Assembly: GCA_963724015.1 (NCBI GenBank)
Contig: CAVRTM010000008.1
Span: 35,856 to 99,855 of the forward strand
Source: CAVRTM01 sp963724015
Lineage (GTDB): Bacteria; Actinomycetota; Actinomycetes; Actinomycetales; Dermatophilaceae
Length of the DNA stretch: 64,000 bases
Direction: 5' to 3'
The notes under the pieces were generated by a model. That model was given only the letters and a program-made list of their open reading frames with translations, was not told the origin of the DNA and made no database searches. This document shows positions 16,420 to 25,722 of the stretch, piece by piece. Position numbers and translations under genes: made by a program. Each line of letters opens with the position of its first letter. The first letter of the stretch is position 1.

Positions 16420-18553
16420 GGGCGATCACCAGCGGCAGGGCGAGGGTGGCCCCGACGGCCGGGATCGCCGTGCCGGAGTCGTTGGCGGCGAAGCCGATGA
16501 GGAACAGCACGAGCAGGGACACGAGGCCGGGCCGCAGCAGCGGCGCCCGCTCGTAGGCCCGGTGCAGCCCGCGGGAGCCCCAGGACGTCGGGCGCGCCAG
16601 GATGTAGATGACGAAGACCAGGCCGATCGGGACCAGCAGGGTGAGCGTGCTGCTGGTGAGGATGTCCCAGTTCTGCCTCGCCTTGCGCAGGATGATCGTC
16701 GCCGCGCCGCCGTCCATCGCGGTCTGCACGAACCGGCCCAGGTGCGAGCGCGACTCGGCTGGGCGCAGCCAGTCGGCGAAGCCGAGGGCGACCAGGAACA
16801 GCACCGTGCCGCCGCCGATGAGCAGGGCGCGCCGCCAGGTCAGCCGCACCCCGGCCACGGCCAGGACGAAGAAGGCGAGCGCAGGCAGGAACGCCGGGGG
16901 CCCGCCGAAGTCGCTGCCCCAGGCCGGTGAGGCGTCGACGACCACGCCGGCCAGGCCGATCGCGATGACCGCGCCGACGGCCACCGGGCGCCGGCCGGCG
17001 CGCACGAAGTGGTCGGCCACCGCGATGCACAGCATGAGCGTGGCGGTGGCGAACAGCGCGAACGTCACGTTGCCCATGCCGTAGAACCGGCCGCCGACCA
17101 CCGGCTGCAGCCCCATCAGCGAGGACAGCTGCAGCCGGGACCCGGTCATCACGTCGGCGGCCAGCACCAGCATCGTGGCGGCCGAGACGACGGCGGGCGG
17201 CCCGAACAGGGAGCGGCGCCACGGCCCGAGCAGGGCGATCGCCGAGATGACCGTCACGAACAGCGCGACCGCGCCGACGACCGCCAGCATCGGGCTGGAG
17301 AAGCGCCACCACGGCAGCAGGTTGGCGAGGAACGTCGACACGGGGACGGTGGCGGCGATGATCGCCACCCGCCGGACCAGCCGCAGCAGCCGCAACCGGG
17401 TGGCCTCCGAGCCCCAGCGCCGCCGCCAGACCACGGCGACGAACGCGTAGATGAGGATCTGCACCAGGACCCACGCGTTGAAGAACGGGGGGACCAGGCT
17501 GTGCACCTCGTGCGAGGCCTGGTCGTAGTCGACCAGCTGCTGCAGCCGGTCGACCGCGGAGGTGCCGCCCGCAGGGAGCGCACGCAGCGGGTTGCCGCCG
17601 ACGGCGGCCGGGTCGGGCAGGCCCGCGCGCTCCAGGATCGTGGCGGTCAGGTCGGACAGCTGGACCAGCCCGGCCTGCCGGGTCGAGGTCGACTCCAGGG
17701 TGCCGGCGCCCACTCCGGGCCCGCGCAGCGCCGCGAGCCGCAGCCGCTCGCTGGCACCGGCGTCCGAGAGGCTCGCGACGAGCACGTCCGCGTTCCCCGG
17801 CGCGGCGGCCAGCACCTGCCCGATGCGGGCGTCGACGGCCCGGACCTGCGCCGCCCGGGAGGTCGTCGGTCGCACCTCGTCGCGGGGGTCCACCTCGGCC
17901 GGGTCGCGCACCGCGCCGACGTCCACCAGCGTCGCCGGGCAGGCCGCCAGGCTCGCCGGCAGCGTGCGAGGGTCGTACGGCGCGTAGCCGGTGACCCTTC
18001 CGGCGGAGGTCGCCGCGCCCAGGGCCGCCCCGGGGCCGACCGCCCGCACGCACCCCACGCCGCGGGTCAGCTCGTCGCCCAGCAGGCCGATCCGGGCGTC
18101 GAAGTCCTTGCCCGCCGCGATGCGGCGATAGGCGTCCCAGCCCGGTACGGCGCCGTCCGCGGCCGGCGCGCGCACGGCCCGGCACGGTGGCCGGGTGTCG
18201 GACCCGGTGTCCCGGTCGCCGGCCCGCTGCCCGGCGGACAGGCTCAGCCAGCCGTCCACGGGGCAGGTGTTGCTGTGCACCGAGCGCACCGTCAGCGAGG
18301 CGGTCGCCCCGTGCTCCAGCAGCGACCAGAGCGCGGGCGTCGCCGTACGGGACACGTCGCTCCAGGTGAGGCCGCCGGTGCCCACGACCACCACGGGCGC
18401 CGCGGCGGCGGCCGCTGCGCGCGAGGCGGCTGCTGTAGCGGCGGCCGCTGCGGGCGGGGCGGCGGCCGCGCGGACGGCGCCGACGCCGGCCGAGAGGCAG
18501 GCCAGCAGCACCAGGGCAGCCGTCAGGAGAGCGGTCAGGCGGCTGCGGGTCAT
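16289..18553 (-). CDS. large membrane protein with alkaline-phosphatase-like extracellular domain
   Basis: 754 residues, intact. Residues 1-35 are a signal or anchor, and an Ala-rich spacer follows. Residues 53-335 resemble the alkaline phosphatase/sulfatase fold, with VVVVGTGGLTWSDVSRTATP where the metal-binding first strand usually sits, LLVASLSDAG-type motif VLVASLSDAGAS, and LVQLSDLTATILERAGLP, the usual end of such domains. Residues 370-720 hold about nine to ten transmembrane helices, including GGRFYGMGNVTFALFATATL. ATG 18553 has TAGCCT six bases upstream. Catalytic metal ligands seem partly lost (GTGG instead of DG/DxxG), so it may bind rather than cleave. It is flanked on both sides by membrane glycosyltransferases. 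Confidence 0.8.
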   Translation of the reverse strand: MTRSRLTALLTAALVLLACLSAGVGAVRAAAAPPAAAAATAAASRAAAAAAAPVVVVGTGGLTWSDVSRTATPALWSLLEHGATASLTVRSVHSNTCPVDGWLSLSAGQRAGDRDTGSDTRPPCRAVRAPAADGAVPGWDAYRRIAAGKDFDARIGLLGDELTRGVGCVRAVGPGAALGAATSAGRVTGYAPYDPRTLPASLAACPATLVDVGAVRDPAEVDPRDEVRPTTSRAAQVRAVDARIGQVLAAAPGNADVLVASLSDAGASERLRLAALRGPGVGAGTLESTSTRQAGLVQLSDLTATILERAGLPDPAAVGGNPLRALPAGGTSAVDRLQQLVDYDQASHEVHSLVPPFFNAWVLVQILIYAFVAVVWRRRWGSEATRLRLLRLVRRVAIIAATVPVSTFLANLLPWWRFSSPMLAVVGAVALFVTVISAIALLGPWRRSLFGPPAVVSAATMLVLAADVMTGSRLQLSSLMGLQPVVGGRFYGMGNVTFALFATATLMLCIAVADHFVRAGRRPVAVGAVIAIGLAGVVVDASPAWGSDFGGPPAFLPALAFFVLAVAGVRLTWRRALLIGGGTVLFLVALGFADWLRPAESRSHLGRFVQTAMDGGAATIILRKARQNWDILTSSTLTLLVPIGLVFVIYILARPTSWGSRGLHRAYERAPLLRPGLVSLLVLFLIGFAANDSGTAIPAVGATLALPLVIALSVRTLLDETSPDATTTPATPATPPPPRPAIRRTARRSAAPPA

Positions 18554-18559
18554 CCGGAC

Positions 18560-18565
18560 AGGCTA
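18560..18565 (-). promoter_or_regulatory. -10 element of the membrane phosphatase-like gene
   Basis: TAGCCT on the minus strand, six bases before ATG 18553. It lies only 50 bases from a similar element facing the other way. Confidence 0.5.
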
Positions 18566-18614
18566 CGGGGGCCCGGTGCGGGCACCGCGGTCCGGCACCC
18601 GGGCGACGACCCGC

Positions 18615-18620
18615 CACAAT
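18615..18620 (+). promoter_or_regulatory. -10 element of the GT87-like gene
   Basis: CACAAT six bases before GTG 18627, again without a Shine-Dalgarno. Confidence 0.45.
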
Positions 18621-18626
18621 GGGCCG

Positions 18627-20026
18627 GTGACCCCGCCCCGCCAGCCCCTGCAACGGTGGGGGCGCGCCCTCGACGGCGTCCCCCGCACGAGCGTGGACCG
18701 CCGCGGTCGTCCTGATCCTGCTGGCGGCCACACCCGTGGTGCTGCGCTACCTCGTGTTCTGGCCGCTGGACCAGTGGCAGGTCGACGTCGAGGTCTACCG
18801 CGAGGCCGGTGTCTCGATGCTCGACCGGCCGGCCCGTCTACTCCGCCATCACCGAGACGCCGCAGCTGCTGCCGTTCACCTACCCGCCGTTCGCGGCGAT
18901 CCTCGCCCTGCCGTTGGCGCTGGTGCCGTTCGGGGTGGTCGGGTGGCTGTGGACCGCGGCGCAGGTCGCCGCGACCACGGCGATCGTCTGGTACGCCGGG
19001 TGGCGGCTGATCCACCGGCACGGCGCCGCCGCGCCGCTCGTGCTGGCGCTGATCACCGCGCCGATGCTGTGGCTGCACCCGGTCTCCGACGGCATCCGCT
19101 TCGGCCAGGTCAACGCGTTCATGGTGCTGGCCTGCCTGATGGACCTGCGCCGGCCGCGGCCGCGGCTGCTGCGCCGCATCCCCGCCGGCGTCCTGGTCGG
19201 CCTGGCCATGTCGATCAAGCTCACGCCCGGCGTGTTCGTCGTCCACTACCTCGTCAACCGCCGCTGGCGCGAGGCCGGCTGGGCCGTCGGCGCGGCCGCC
19301 GCGGTGACGCTCGGGACGTTCCTGCTGCTGCCCGAGGCGTCGTTCGCGTTCTGGGGCGGAGCGCTGCAGGACCCCAACCGGCTCGGTCCCAACGCCGGCA
19401 CGTCGAACCAGTCGCTGCGCGGGTTCCTGCTGCGGCTCGGCCCGGCCGGGCTCCGTCGGCACGGCGCTGTGGCTGGCCTGCGTGGTCGTCGTGGGTGTCG
19501 TCGGCTTCGCGATCGCCCGCCGCGCCTACCGCCAGGGCGACTCGGTCAGCGAGGTCGCCGCCGTCGGGCTGATGGCGGTGCTGCTCTCGCCCGTCGCGTG
19601 GATCCACCACCTGCACTGGATGGTCGTGGTGGTCCTCGCCATCCTCGGCGCCGACCCGCTGCGCGACCGCCGGCGGCTGTGGGCGGCAGCGGTCGTGACT
19701 GGGCTGGTTCCTCTGCCGGCGGCCCGTGGTGGGGCATCACCTGGGTCAGCAGCGGCTGGCAGCCGATGCTGATCGGCCGGTTCCTGCAGAACTCCGACAC
19801 CTTCGGCGCGCTGATCGCCCTCGGCCTGCTCGGCTGGGCCCTGCGGCGTACGGATGGCGGTGACGCCCCCGACGCAGGCGCCGCCCCGGCCATCGCCACC
19901 GCGGACGGGACCACCACCACGGACGTGACCGCCTCCCGGGACGCGACCGCCACCAGTGGCCCGGCCCGCACCGGCGCGGCGTCCGTGCCCTCCTCAGGCG
20001 GCCGGCGGACCCGGGCGACGCCCTAG
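18627..20026 (+). CDS. GT87/DUF2029-type polyprenol-phosphate-mannose-dependent glycosyltransferase; four frameshifts
   Basis: A polytopic GT-C enzyme of about 460 residues. The first luminal loop holds the acidic motif VDVEVYREAGVSMLDG, then YPPFAAILALPLALVPF, a GQVNAFMVLACLMDL segment (the 'GQ.N' motif of the family) and GVLVGLAMSIKLTPGVFV. All are hallmarks of PimE/AftC-related mannosyl- and arabinosyltransferases. Shifts are needed near 18695, 18830, 19452 and 19705. The end is Ala/Thr rich and cytoplasmic. The stop TAG (20024-20026) shares the palindrome CTAG with the stop of the convergent permease gene. Confidence 0.8.
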
Positions 20027-21136
20027 GCCTCGACGTCGGCGGTCCAGCGCTCCTCGATGCGCGCGAACCGCCACACCGCGAGGGCTCACCACCCAGGTGA
20101 GGACGAACAGCACGACGATCGCGTAGCCGACGTGGTTGAGGTCCAGGCCGGCGACCGCGGCCAGCGGACCGGTCGTGATGCCGAGCTTGTCGGCCACGAT
20201 GGAGACCAGCTCGATCGTGCCGATGACGAGCGCGACCGCGACCGACAGCCCGGTGATGGTGATGTTGTAGTAGACCTTGCGCACGGGCTTGGAGAAGGCC
20301 CAGCCGTAGGCGAAGTTCATGAAGCAGCCGTCGATCGTGTCCAGCAGGCTCATCCCGGCGGCGAAGAGGATCGGCAGCGTCAGGATGGCGTACCAGGGCA
20401 GGGCGAAGGCGGCCGCTCCACCGGCCAGCACCAGCAGGCTCACCTCGGTCGCGGTGTCGAAGCCGAGGCCGAACAGCAGGCCGACGGGGTACATCTGCCA
20501 CGGCTTGGTCACGGCCCGGGTCACGCCGGACAGCAACCGGTTGAGGAACCCACGGTTGTTCAGGTGCGCCTCCAGCTCGGCCTCGTCGAACTCGCCCTGC
20601 CGCATCCGCCGGAAGACCCTGACCACACCGACGAGGACGACCAGGTTGATGATCCCGATGAGGTAGAGGAACACCCCGGACACCGTGGTCCCGATCAGGC
20701 CGGCGGTCTGCTGCAGGGAGGAGGCGTCGTTCTCGACCTGGCCGGCGAGGGCCCGCACGCCGAAGGCGAGCAGCAGGCAGAGCCCGAACACGACGCTCGA
20801 GTGGCCCAGGGAGAACCAGAAGCCGACCGACAGCGGCCGCCGCCCCTCCGCCATCAGCTTGCGGGTCGTGTTGTCGATCGCGGCGATGTGGTCGGCGTCG
20901 AAGGCGTGGCGCATGCCGAGCGTGTAGGCGGTCACGCCCAGCCCGACGCCGAAGACCTGCCCCGAGCTGACCTGGTAGTGCGCCGGTGCGACGACGCCCA
21001 CGAGCACGCCCCAGCCGACGACGTGCAGCGCGGCGACGAACAGCGCCATGCCGGTGATCGAGGCCCACTCGCGCCGCGAGAGGGCGGCCCGCGCGCGGGT
21101 GCTCCATGCCGGTCGCGTCGGTGTTGCTGTGCTCAT
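20023..21136 (-). CDS. NiCoT family nickel/cobalt permease (one frameshift near the 3' end)
   Basis: An eight-helix secondary transporter for Ni2+/Co2+. The signature HAFDADHIAAIDNTTRKLM in helix 2 (HX4DH metal motif) is intact, followed by GFWFSLGHSSVVF and LLFGLGFDTATEVSLL. The raw frame runs on past 20080 into a nonsense tail. Correcting one base near 20083 gives a normal end, VWRFARIEERWTADVEA, with TAG at 20025-20023. ATG 21136. The leader of about 90 bases contains a palindrome (see 21205). Whether Ni or Co is preferred cannot be read from sequence. No nickel enzyme is encoded in the window. Confidence 0.93.
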
Positions 21137-21204
21137 GCAGGTTCCCGCCTGTATCTGCTGGCCCGCGAGGCGCGGGACGACGCCCTTGAACGTACGACGG
21201 GCCG

Positions 21205-21234
21205 CCGCCTTGTTGCAACTCGTTCGCGATAGTG
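21205..21234 (-). promoter_or_regulatory. promoter and possible metal-responsive operator of the NiCoT gene
   Basis: On the minus strand CACTAT (21234-21229) is a plausible -10, followed at the start-point by CGCGAACGAGTTGCAACA, which contains the 8-bp palindrome GTTGCAAC. TTGCAA half-sites with a spaced partner are known for the Fur-family nickel regulator Nur of streptomycetes. The second half-site here is imperfect, so this is only a suggestion. Confidence 0.3.
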
Positions 21235-21262
21235 CCCGGTCGAGGCGGGACCGCGCCGGCGG

Positions 21263-22033
21263 CTACAGGACGGCGAGCATGCCACCGTCGACGTAGACGA
21301 CCTGGCCGTTGACGAAGCGGGAGGCGTCCGAGCACAGGTAGATCAGCGTGCCGACGAGGTCCTCGACCCGGCCCCACCGGCCCGCGGGCGTGCGCTCGCG
21401 GACCCAGGCCGAGAACGCCTCGTCGGCGACCAGGGCGCTGGTCAGCTCGGTCTCGAAGTAGCCGGGCCCGATCGCGTTGACGCAGATGCCGGACGGCGCG
21501 AGGTCGGCGCACATGCCGCGGGTCAGCATCTTCAGGGCGCCCTTGGTCGCGGCGTACGGGGCGATGCCCGGCCGGCTCACCTCGGACTGCAGCGAGGCGA
21601 TGTTGATGATCCGTCCCCGGCCGCGGGGCTGCATGTGCCGCGCCACCGCCTGGCCGACGAGGAAGGCGCTGGTCACGTTGGTGGCCATCAGGGCGTTCCA
21701 GTCCTCCAGCGGGAACTGGGTGAACGGGGCCCGGCGCTGCATCCCGGCGTTGTTGACGCAGATGTCGATCGGGCCGACCGTGTCCTCGACCGTCGCGATG
21801 CCGGCGGTCACCGCGTCGGGGTCGGTGACGTCGAACGGCACGGCGTGGACCGCCGCGCCGGTGCGACGGTGCAAGGTGGCGGCGACCTCGGCGAGGGCGT
21901 GGCCGTCCCGGGCGTTCAGGACCACCTCGGCCCCGGCCCCGGCCAGGCCCTCGGCCAGCGCGAGGCCGATGCCCCGGGAGGAGCCGGTGACGACGGCGAC
22001 GCGTCCGGTGATGTCGAACAGGGGGGAGATCAC
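21263..22033 (-). CDS. SDR family oxidoreductase, gluconate 5-dehydrogenase-like
   Basis: A 256-residue classical short-chain dehydrogenase. Cofactor motif VVTGSSRGIGLALAEGL, NNAG at about 95, catalytic Ser in INIASLQSEVS, and Tyr/Lys in PYAATKGALKML. The end has FVNGQVVYVDGGML. Best match by pattern is gluconate 5-dehydrogenase or another polyol dehydrogenase. GTG 22033 overlaps the upstream esterase stop (GTGA), so the two are co-translated. Intact. Confidence 0.88.
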   Translation of the reverse strand: MISPLFDITGRVAVVTGSSRGIGLALAEGLAGAGAEVVLNARDGHALAEVAATLHRRTGAAVHAVPFDVTDPDAVTAGIATVEDTVGPIDICVNNAGMQRRAPFTQFPLEDWNALMATNVTSAFLVGQAVARHMQPRGRGRIINIASLQSEVSRPGIAPYAATKGALKMLTRGMCADLAPSGICVNAIGPGYFETELTSALVADEAFSAWVRERTPAGRWGRVEDLVGTLIYLCSDASRFVNGQVVYVDGGMLAVL

Positions 22034-23212
22034 GTGGGCACCTTCGGGGACGGGAGGGAGGTGGACAGCCAGGCCAGGGCGCGGGGCAGGTGCGCGGCCC
22101 AGGTGCCGAAGTTGTGGCCGCCCCGGTCGGCGACCAGGGCGTCGACCCGCATCGCCCCGCCGGTGGCGGCGGCGAGGTCCAGGAAGCGCCGGCTGGCGGC
22201 GTACCCGCTGGAGCCTGCCTCGTCCCGCGCGGTGGTGACCAGCAGGGACACCGGCGGAGGAGGCAGGTGCTGCAGCCGCCACTCCAGGTCGTTGAGGTCG
22301 CGCACGACCTCCGAACCGCCCCACAGGTCACCGGTGGTGCGGTCCTGCAGCGTGCGGAAGTAGCCGGACAGCGTCGCGGCGGCGGAGAACGTCTCGGAGT
22401 GCACCATCGCCAGCTTGGCGGCGCAGTACCCGCCGGTGGAGGCGCCGACCGCCCCCCAGCCACGCGGGCTGACCCGGTACGACGCCGCGACGACCTCCGG
22501 CACGTCGGCGGCCAGGAAGGTCAGCGCCTGCGGTCCCGCGGGGACGTCGGTGCACTCGGTGTCGCGCGGCGGCGCCACCGACGGGCTCATCATCACCAGC
22601 ACCATGGGCCGCGCCCGGCCGGCGTCGATCTCGGTGAGCATCCGGTCGGGCACCTTCAGGCTCCGCAGCAGGCCCAGGTCGGTGCCCGGCACGCCGGTGA
22701 GCACCTGCACCGCCGGGAAGACACGGGAGGCGAACTCCTTCTGGAAGTACTGCGGGGGCAGGTAGACGAAGGCGTGCGAGGTCAGCCCGGAGCGGATCCC
22801 GCGGATGGTCACCGACTCCACCCGGCCGCGGGTGGGCCACTGCTCGGTCGAGGACCAGCCGGGGTCGGGAAGGACGCGGACCCGGCCGGCGGCGGGGGGC
22901 CCGGAGGCGTGCGACTGGACCGTGCCCTCGACGGCGGCCGAGGCCGAGCCGGCGGACCGGGTGCCGGAGGTGCTCGAGCCGGCGATCCCCCAGAGCTCGG
23001 ACCAGGAGCCGTAGAAGTAGCCGTAGTGGTTGACGGCGACGGCCACGAGCAGCACCGCGGTGACCTGGCACCCGCCGACCATGGCCAGGCGGGCGGTGGC
23101 GCGCAGCGGCGCCGGAGCCGCGGACCCGTGGCCAGAGCGCGAGCGTGAGCACCGGGTAGGCGACGGCCGAGACGGCGAGCAGGACCAGCAGCGGCAGGCC
23201 GAGGAGGGACAT
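22030..23212 (-). CDS. membrane-anchored esterase-D/antigen 85-like alpha/beta hydrolase (one frameshift)
   Basis: About 393 residues. The N-terminus has two to three membrane helices (LLGLPLLVLLAVSAVAYPVL, then TAVLLVAVAVNHYGYFYG). An extracytoplasmic esterase domain follows, with FVYLPPQYF, FPAVQVLTGVPG, the nucleophile elbow GASTGGYCAAKLA and the catalytic His in ADRGGHNFGTW. This is the layout of actinobacterial esterase D-like and mycolyltransferase-like proteins. ATG 23212. One base must be corrected near 23138. Coupled (GTGA) to the SDR gene. Substrate unknown. Confidence 0.85.
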
Positions 23213-23399
23213 CGTCTGCTCGGCCTCCCCGGACGTCTCGACGGTCTCGCGGGAGCCGGCCGGGACGTGCGCCGGGCCCGACCCCTGCCAGCAGCACTGT
23301 ACGTCGCGCGCCGGGTCGCCTCCCGGACGGATCCCGAGCCGGCGAAGGGGACGCCCCGCTCGCCCTCGACACGCGCGGCGTGGACCGGGCATGCTCGGC

Positions 23400-23421
23400 G
23401 GGGCCGGGCATGCCCGGCCCC
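23400..23421. repeat. 22-bp perfect palindrome upstream of the TIGR03086 gene
   Basis: An uninterrupted 11+11 palindrome (left arm GGGGCCGGGCA) ending 25 bases before GTG 23447. It lies in the 234-bp divergent space between the esterase and the TIGR03086 gene, which holds nothing else I recognise. It could be an operator or a hairpin in the leader. Confidence 0.5.
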
Positions 23422-23446
23422 GACACGGAACCTCGAGGAGGCACGG

Positions 23447-24049
23447 GTGGCCGGAACAGCGGTGAGCCAGCTGAGGACGGCGCTGGACGCGGCGGGGGAG
23501 CTCATCGCCGGCATCACTCCCGAGCAGTGGTCCCGGCCGACGCCGTGCACCGACTGGGACGTCCGCGCGCTCGTCACCCACCTGTGACAACGGCAACCAC
23601 CTGTTCGCGGCCGCGCTCGGAGAGGGCCCGTCCGCGCCCCCGAGCCCGAGCGCGCGGACGCCGCGAAACGACGGGCTGGTCGCGGCCTACCGGGACAGCG
23701 CCGACGCGGTGGTCGCCGCCTTCGGGCAGCCCGGTGCGCTGGCGAGGACGGTCGAGGTGCCGTTCGGGACCGTCCCGGGCGCCGTGGCCCTGCACCTGCG
23801 CCTCACCGAGGTCCTGGTCCACGGCTGGGACCTGGCTCAGGCGACGGGGCAGGTCGCCGCCTTCCCGGAGGACCTGGCCGAGCAGGAGCTGGCCTTCACC
23901 CGCGACGCGCTCGCGCCCTGCCGCCCGGGCGCAGCCCCTTCGCGCCGCCGACGCCGGCGCCGGACACCGCGCCCGCGCTCGACCGGCTCGCCGCCTGCCT
24001 GGGCCGCCGGCTTCCCGGCCCCGGGCGAGGCGCCGGCCGTCGGGCATGA
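23447..24049 (+). CDS. TIGR03086/mycothiol-dependent maleylpyruvate isomerase-fold protein; frameshifts
   Basis: A DinB-like four-helix protein of about 200 residues. Signatures are the start QLRTALDAAGELIAGITPEQ with WSRPTPCTDWDVRALVTHL, the 'W..PTPC..W.VR.L..H' metal/thiol site. Then GAVALHLRLTEVLVHGWDLA and QATGQ, typical of TIGR03086 family proteins. Good Shine-Dalgarno GAGGAGG before GTG 23447. The frame is interrupted near 23585 and near 23925. Corrected, it ends ACLGRRLPGPGRG at TGA 24047-24049. Catalytic activity is not established for this family. Confidence 0.8.
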
Positions 24050-24077
24050 CGTCGTGAGGCAGACCAGAATGGGGTCC

Positions 24078-24107
24078 TTGCCCGCGGCTTCGGAACAGGG
24101 CTAGCGT
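24078..24107 (+). promoter_or_regulatory. promoter TTGCCC-18-TAGCGT with structured leader
   Basis: -35 TTGCCC at 24078-24083 and -10 TAGCGT at 24102-24107, spacer 18. The leader of about 120 bases up to ATG 24233 contains two hairpins: GCCTTG/CAAGGC (24136-24153, six-base loop) and CCCGCGAC/GTCGCGGG (24184-24201, two-base loop). Long structured leaders are unusual in this window, where most starts look leaderless. Confidence 0.45.
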
Positions 24108-24232
24108 CGCCCGGTAGGTGACGAGGGCACGAATCGCCTTGCCGACTCAAGGCAGTCGATCACGTCGCCTGTTCTTCGTTCCGCCCGCGACTCGTCGCGG
24201 GTGGCGTCGAAGACGACCGATCGGAGACGGCC

Positions 24233-24520
24233 ATGGCGTACGGCATCGTTCACCACTTCCCCGGCGGGACCAAGGACCAGTACGAGGCGTCGGTCGCCGC
24301 GGTGCACCCCGGCCCCGATCGCCTGCCCGACGGGCAGATCTTCCACGCCGCAGGGCCGTCAGCCGGCGGGTGGACGGTCATGGCTGTCCACGAGTCCCAG
24401 GAGAGCTGGGAGCGGTTCCGGGACGAGATCCTCATGCCGAAGATGCAGGCGGGGATCGAGGGTGGCTTCCCGACGCCGCCCGAGGAGACGGCCATCGACC
24501 TGTACAAGGTCCTGCCCTAG
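24233..24520 (+). CDS. small ABM/EthD-like ferredoxin-fold protein
   Basis: A 95-residue protein, intact, start MAYGIVHHFPGGTKDQYEAS. The pattern of an N-terminal strand ending in paired His, a mid WTVMAVHESQESWERFRDE and a late P-rich strand fits the dimeric alpha+beta barrel (antibiotic biosynthesis monooxygenase or stress-responsive) superfamily. No catalytic function can be assigned. The next gene, 63 bases on, encodes a protein of similar size and fold, probably in the same transcript. Confidence 0.7.
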   Translation: MAYGIVHHFPGGTKDQYEASVAAVHPGPDRLPDGQIFHAAGPSAGGWTVMAVHESQESWERFRDEILMPKMQAGIEGGFPTPPEETAIDLYKVLP

Positions 24521-24583
24521 CGACACCGCAGGACCCACCCAGCGGTGCCCGGACCACGCACCGCGACAGACGCTGGAGAAGCC

Positions 24584-24880
24584 ATGACAACGGTGATCGG
24601 CTACCACGAGGTCGACGACAGCACGCACTGGCTCGCGTCGCCGAAGCGCAAGGAGCTGTTCGGACCGCTCGGCATCACCCACCGGACGTTCACCGACCCG
24701 GAGAACCCCCACCGCGTGGCGGTGCTCTTCGAGGTCCCCGACATGGATGCCTTCCAGGCCGCCATCCAGTCGGCGGACGGGGCCGAGGCCATGAAGCACG
24801 ACGGCGTGCGACCCGAGACCCTCGTCCTGCTGATGGCGCTCGACGGACCGGCGCAGCGGCTCAGCCGGCGCTGCTGGTGA
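24584..24880 (+). CDS. small ferredoxin-fold hypothetical protein
   Basis: 98 residues beginning MTTVIGYHEVDDSTHWLAS. The segment THRTFTDPENPHRVAVLFEV with PDMDAFQAAIQS resembles the dimeric alpha+beta barrel fold of its neighbour, without the ABM active-site pattern. ATG 24584 has GGAG 10 bases upstream. The last 20 bases overlap the 3' end of the convergent DUF4118 gene. The tail RLSRRCW looks unlike the rest, so the true stop could be earlier if a frameshift exists. Confidence 0.65.
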   Translation: MTTVIGYHEVDDSTHWLASPKRKELFGPLGITHRTFTDPENPHRVAVLFEVPDMDAFQAAIQSADGAEAMKHDGVRPETLVLLMALDGPAQRLSRRCW

Positions 24881-25603
24881 GGGCGGCGCCGACCTGGCCC
24901 GCCAGCAGCACGGCCACGCGCAGCTGCTCGCCGGTGGGGCGCGCGATCTGGCTGCCGGACGTCAGCACGAAGTGAGCCGTGGACGACGCTCACCGTGGAC
25001 GACGGGGAGCGCCACCTCCTGCTCGGTGGGGAAGCCGTCCCGTGCGACGTCGACCGGGTGGCCGCGCCTGGTGACCTGACCGTTCTGGTCCAGGACCGCT
25101 GTCCCGGGGCCCGGACCAGGTCCGGGAACGAAGCGGCAGGTGTCGATGCCGAGCAGCTCGACGATCTGGCGCGCCACGTGCCGGGTCAGCTCGTCCGGCG
25201 AGGCCTGCCGGCCGGAGACGAGCACGGAGGTGCCGATCACCCCGGCCAGGTAGCCGGCCGATCGGCTGGCGCGGGCCTGCTGGCGGCGACCCCACAGAGC
25301 AAGCTCGGTCACGCCGAGGCCGACGAGCACCAGCAGGACCGTGGCCTGGAGGTCGGCGCTCTCGTTGATGGCGAACCGGCTGTAGGGCTTGGTGAGGAAG
25401 AAGTCGAACCAGGCGCCGCTGGAGAGGGCGGCCACGACACCGGCGGTGCGATCGCCGGTCGCGGCAGCGGCCACCACGACCAGCACGAGGACCAGGACCG
25501 ACGTCGTGGGCGCGAGGCTGTCCCGGAAGAGCGCGAGCACACCGCTCACCGCCAACGGCACGAGCGCCGCCGCCGTGATCACGGCCGACCGGTTCCGCGT
25601 CAT
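24861..25603 (-). CDS. DUF4118 membrane protein (KdpD-like sensory module); one frameshift
   Basis: About 247 residues. Three to four hydrophobic helices at 8-105 include VVAALSSGAWFDFFLTKPYS, the hallmark of DUF4118 (the membrane part of KdpD). A GAF-like soluble part follows (LTRHVARQIVELLGIDTCRF, PGTAVLDQNGQVTRRGHPVD). There is no kinase domain. The frame breaks near 24980. Corrected, it ends SQIARPTGEQLRVAVLLAGQ and then VGAALTSSAG at TGA 24863-24861. ATG 25603. Stand-alone DUF4118 proteins are common in actinobacteria and of unknown role. Confidence 0.8.
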
Positions 25604-25722
25604 CCACCCGGTGTCCACCAGACCATCACAGCACCGCCGGGCTCGGTTGCCAGGGGCTTTCGACCCGTCCCGCGGGCCGATCGGAGGCGCAGCGGACGGC
25701 CGCATCCAGCGGCTCGTGCGGC

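Noticed and set aside
17009..18715. 568-residue plus-strand open frame
   Set aside because: His/Arg/Gln-rich antisense shadow of the intact membrane phosphatase-like gene on the minus strand.
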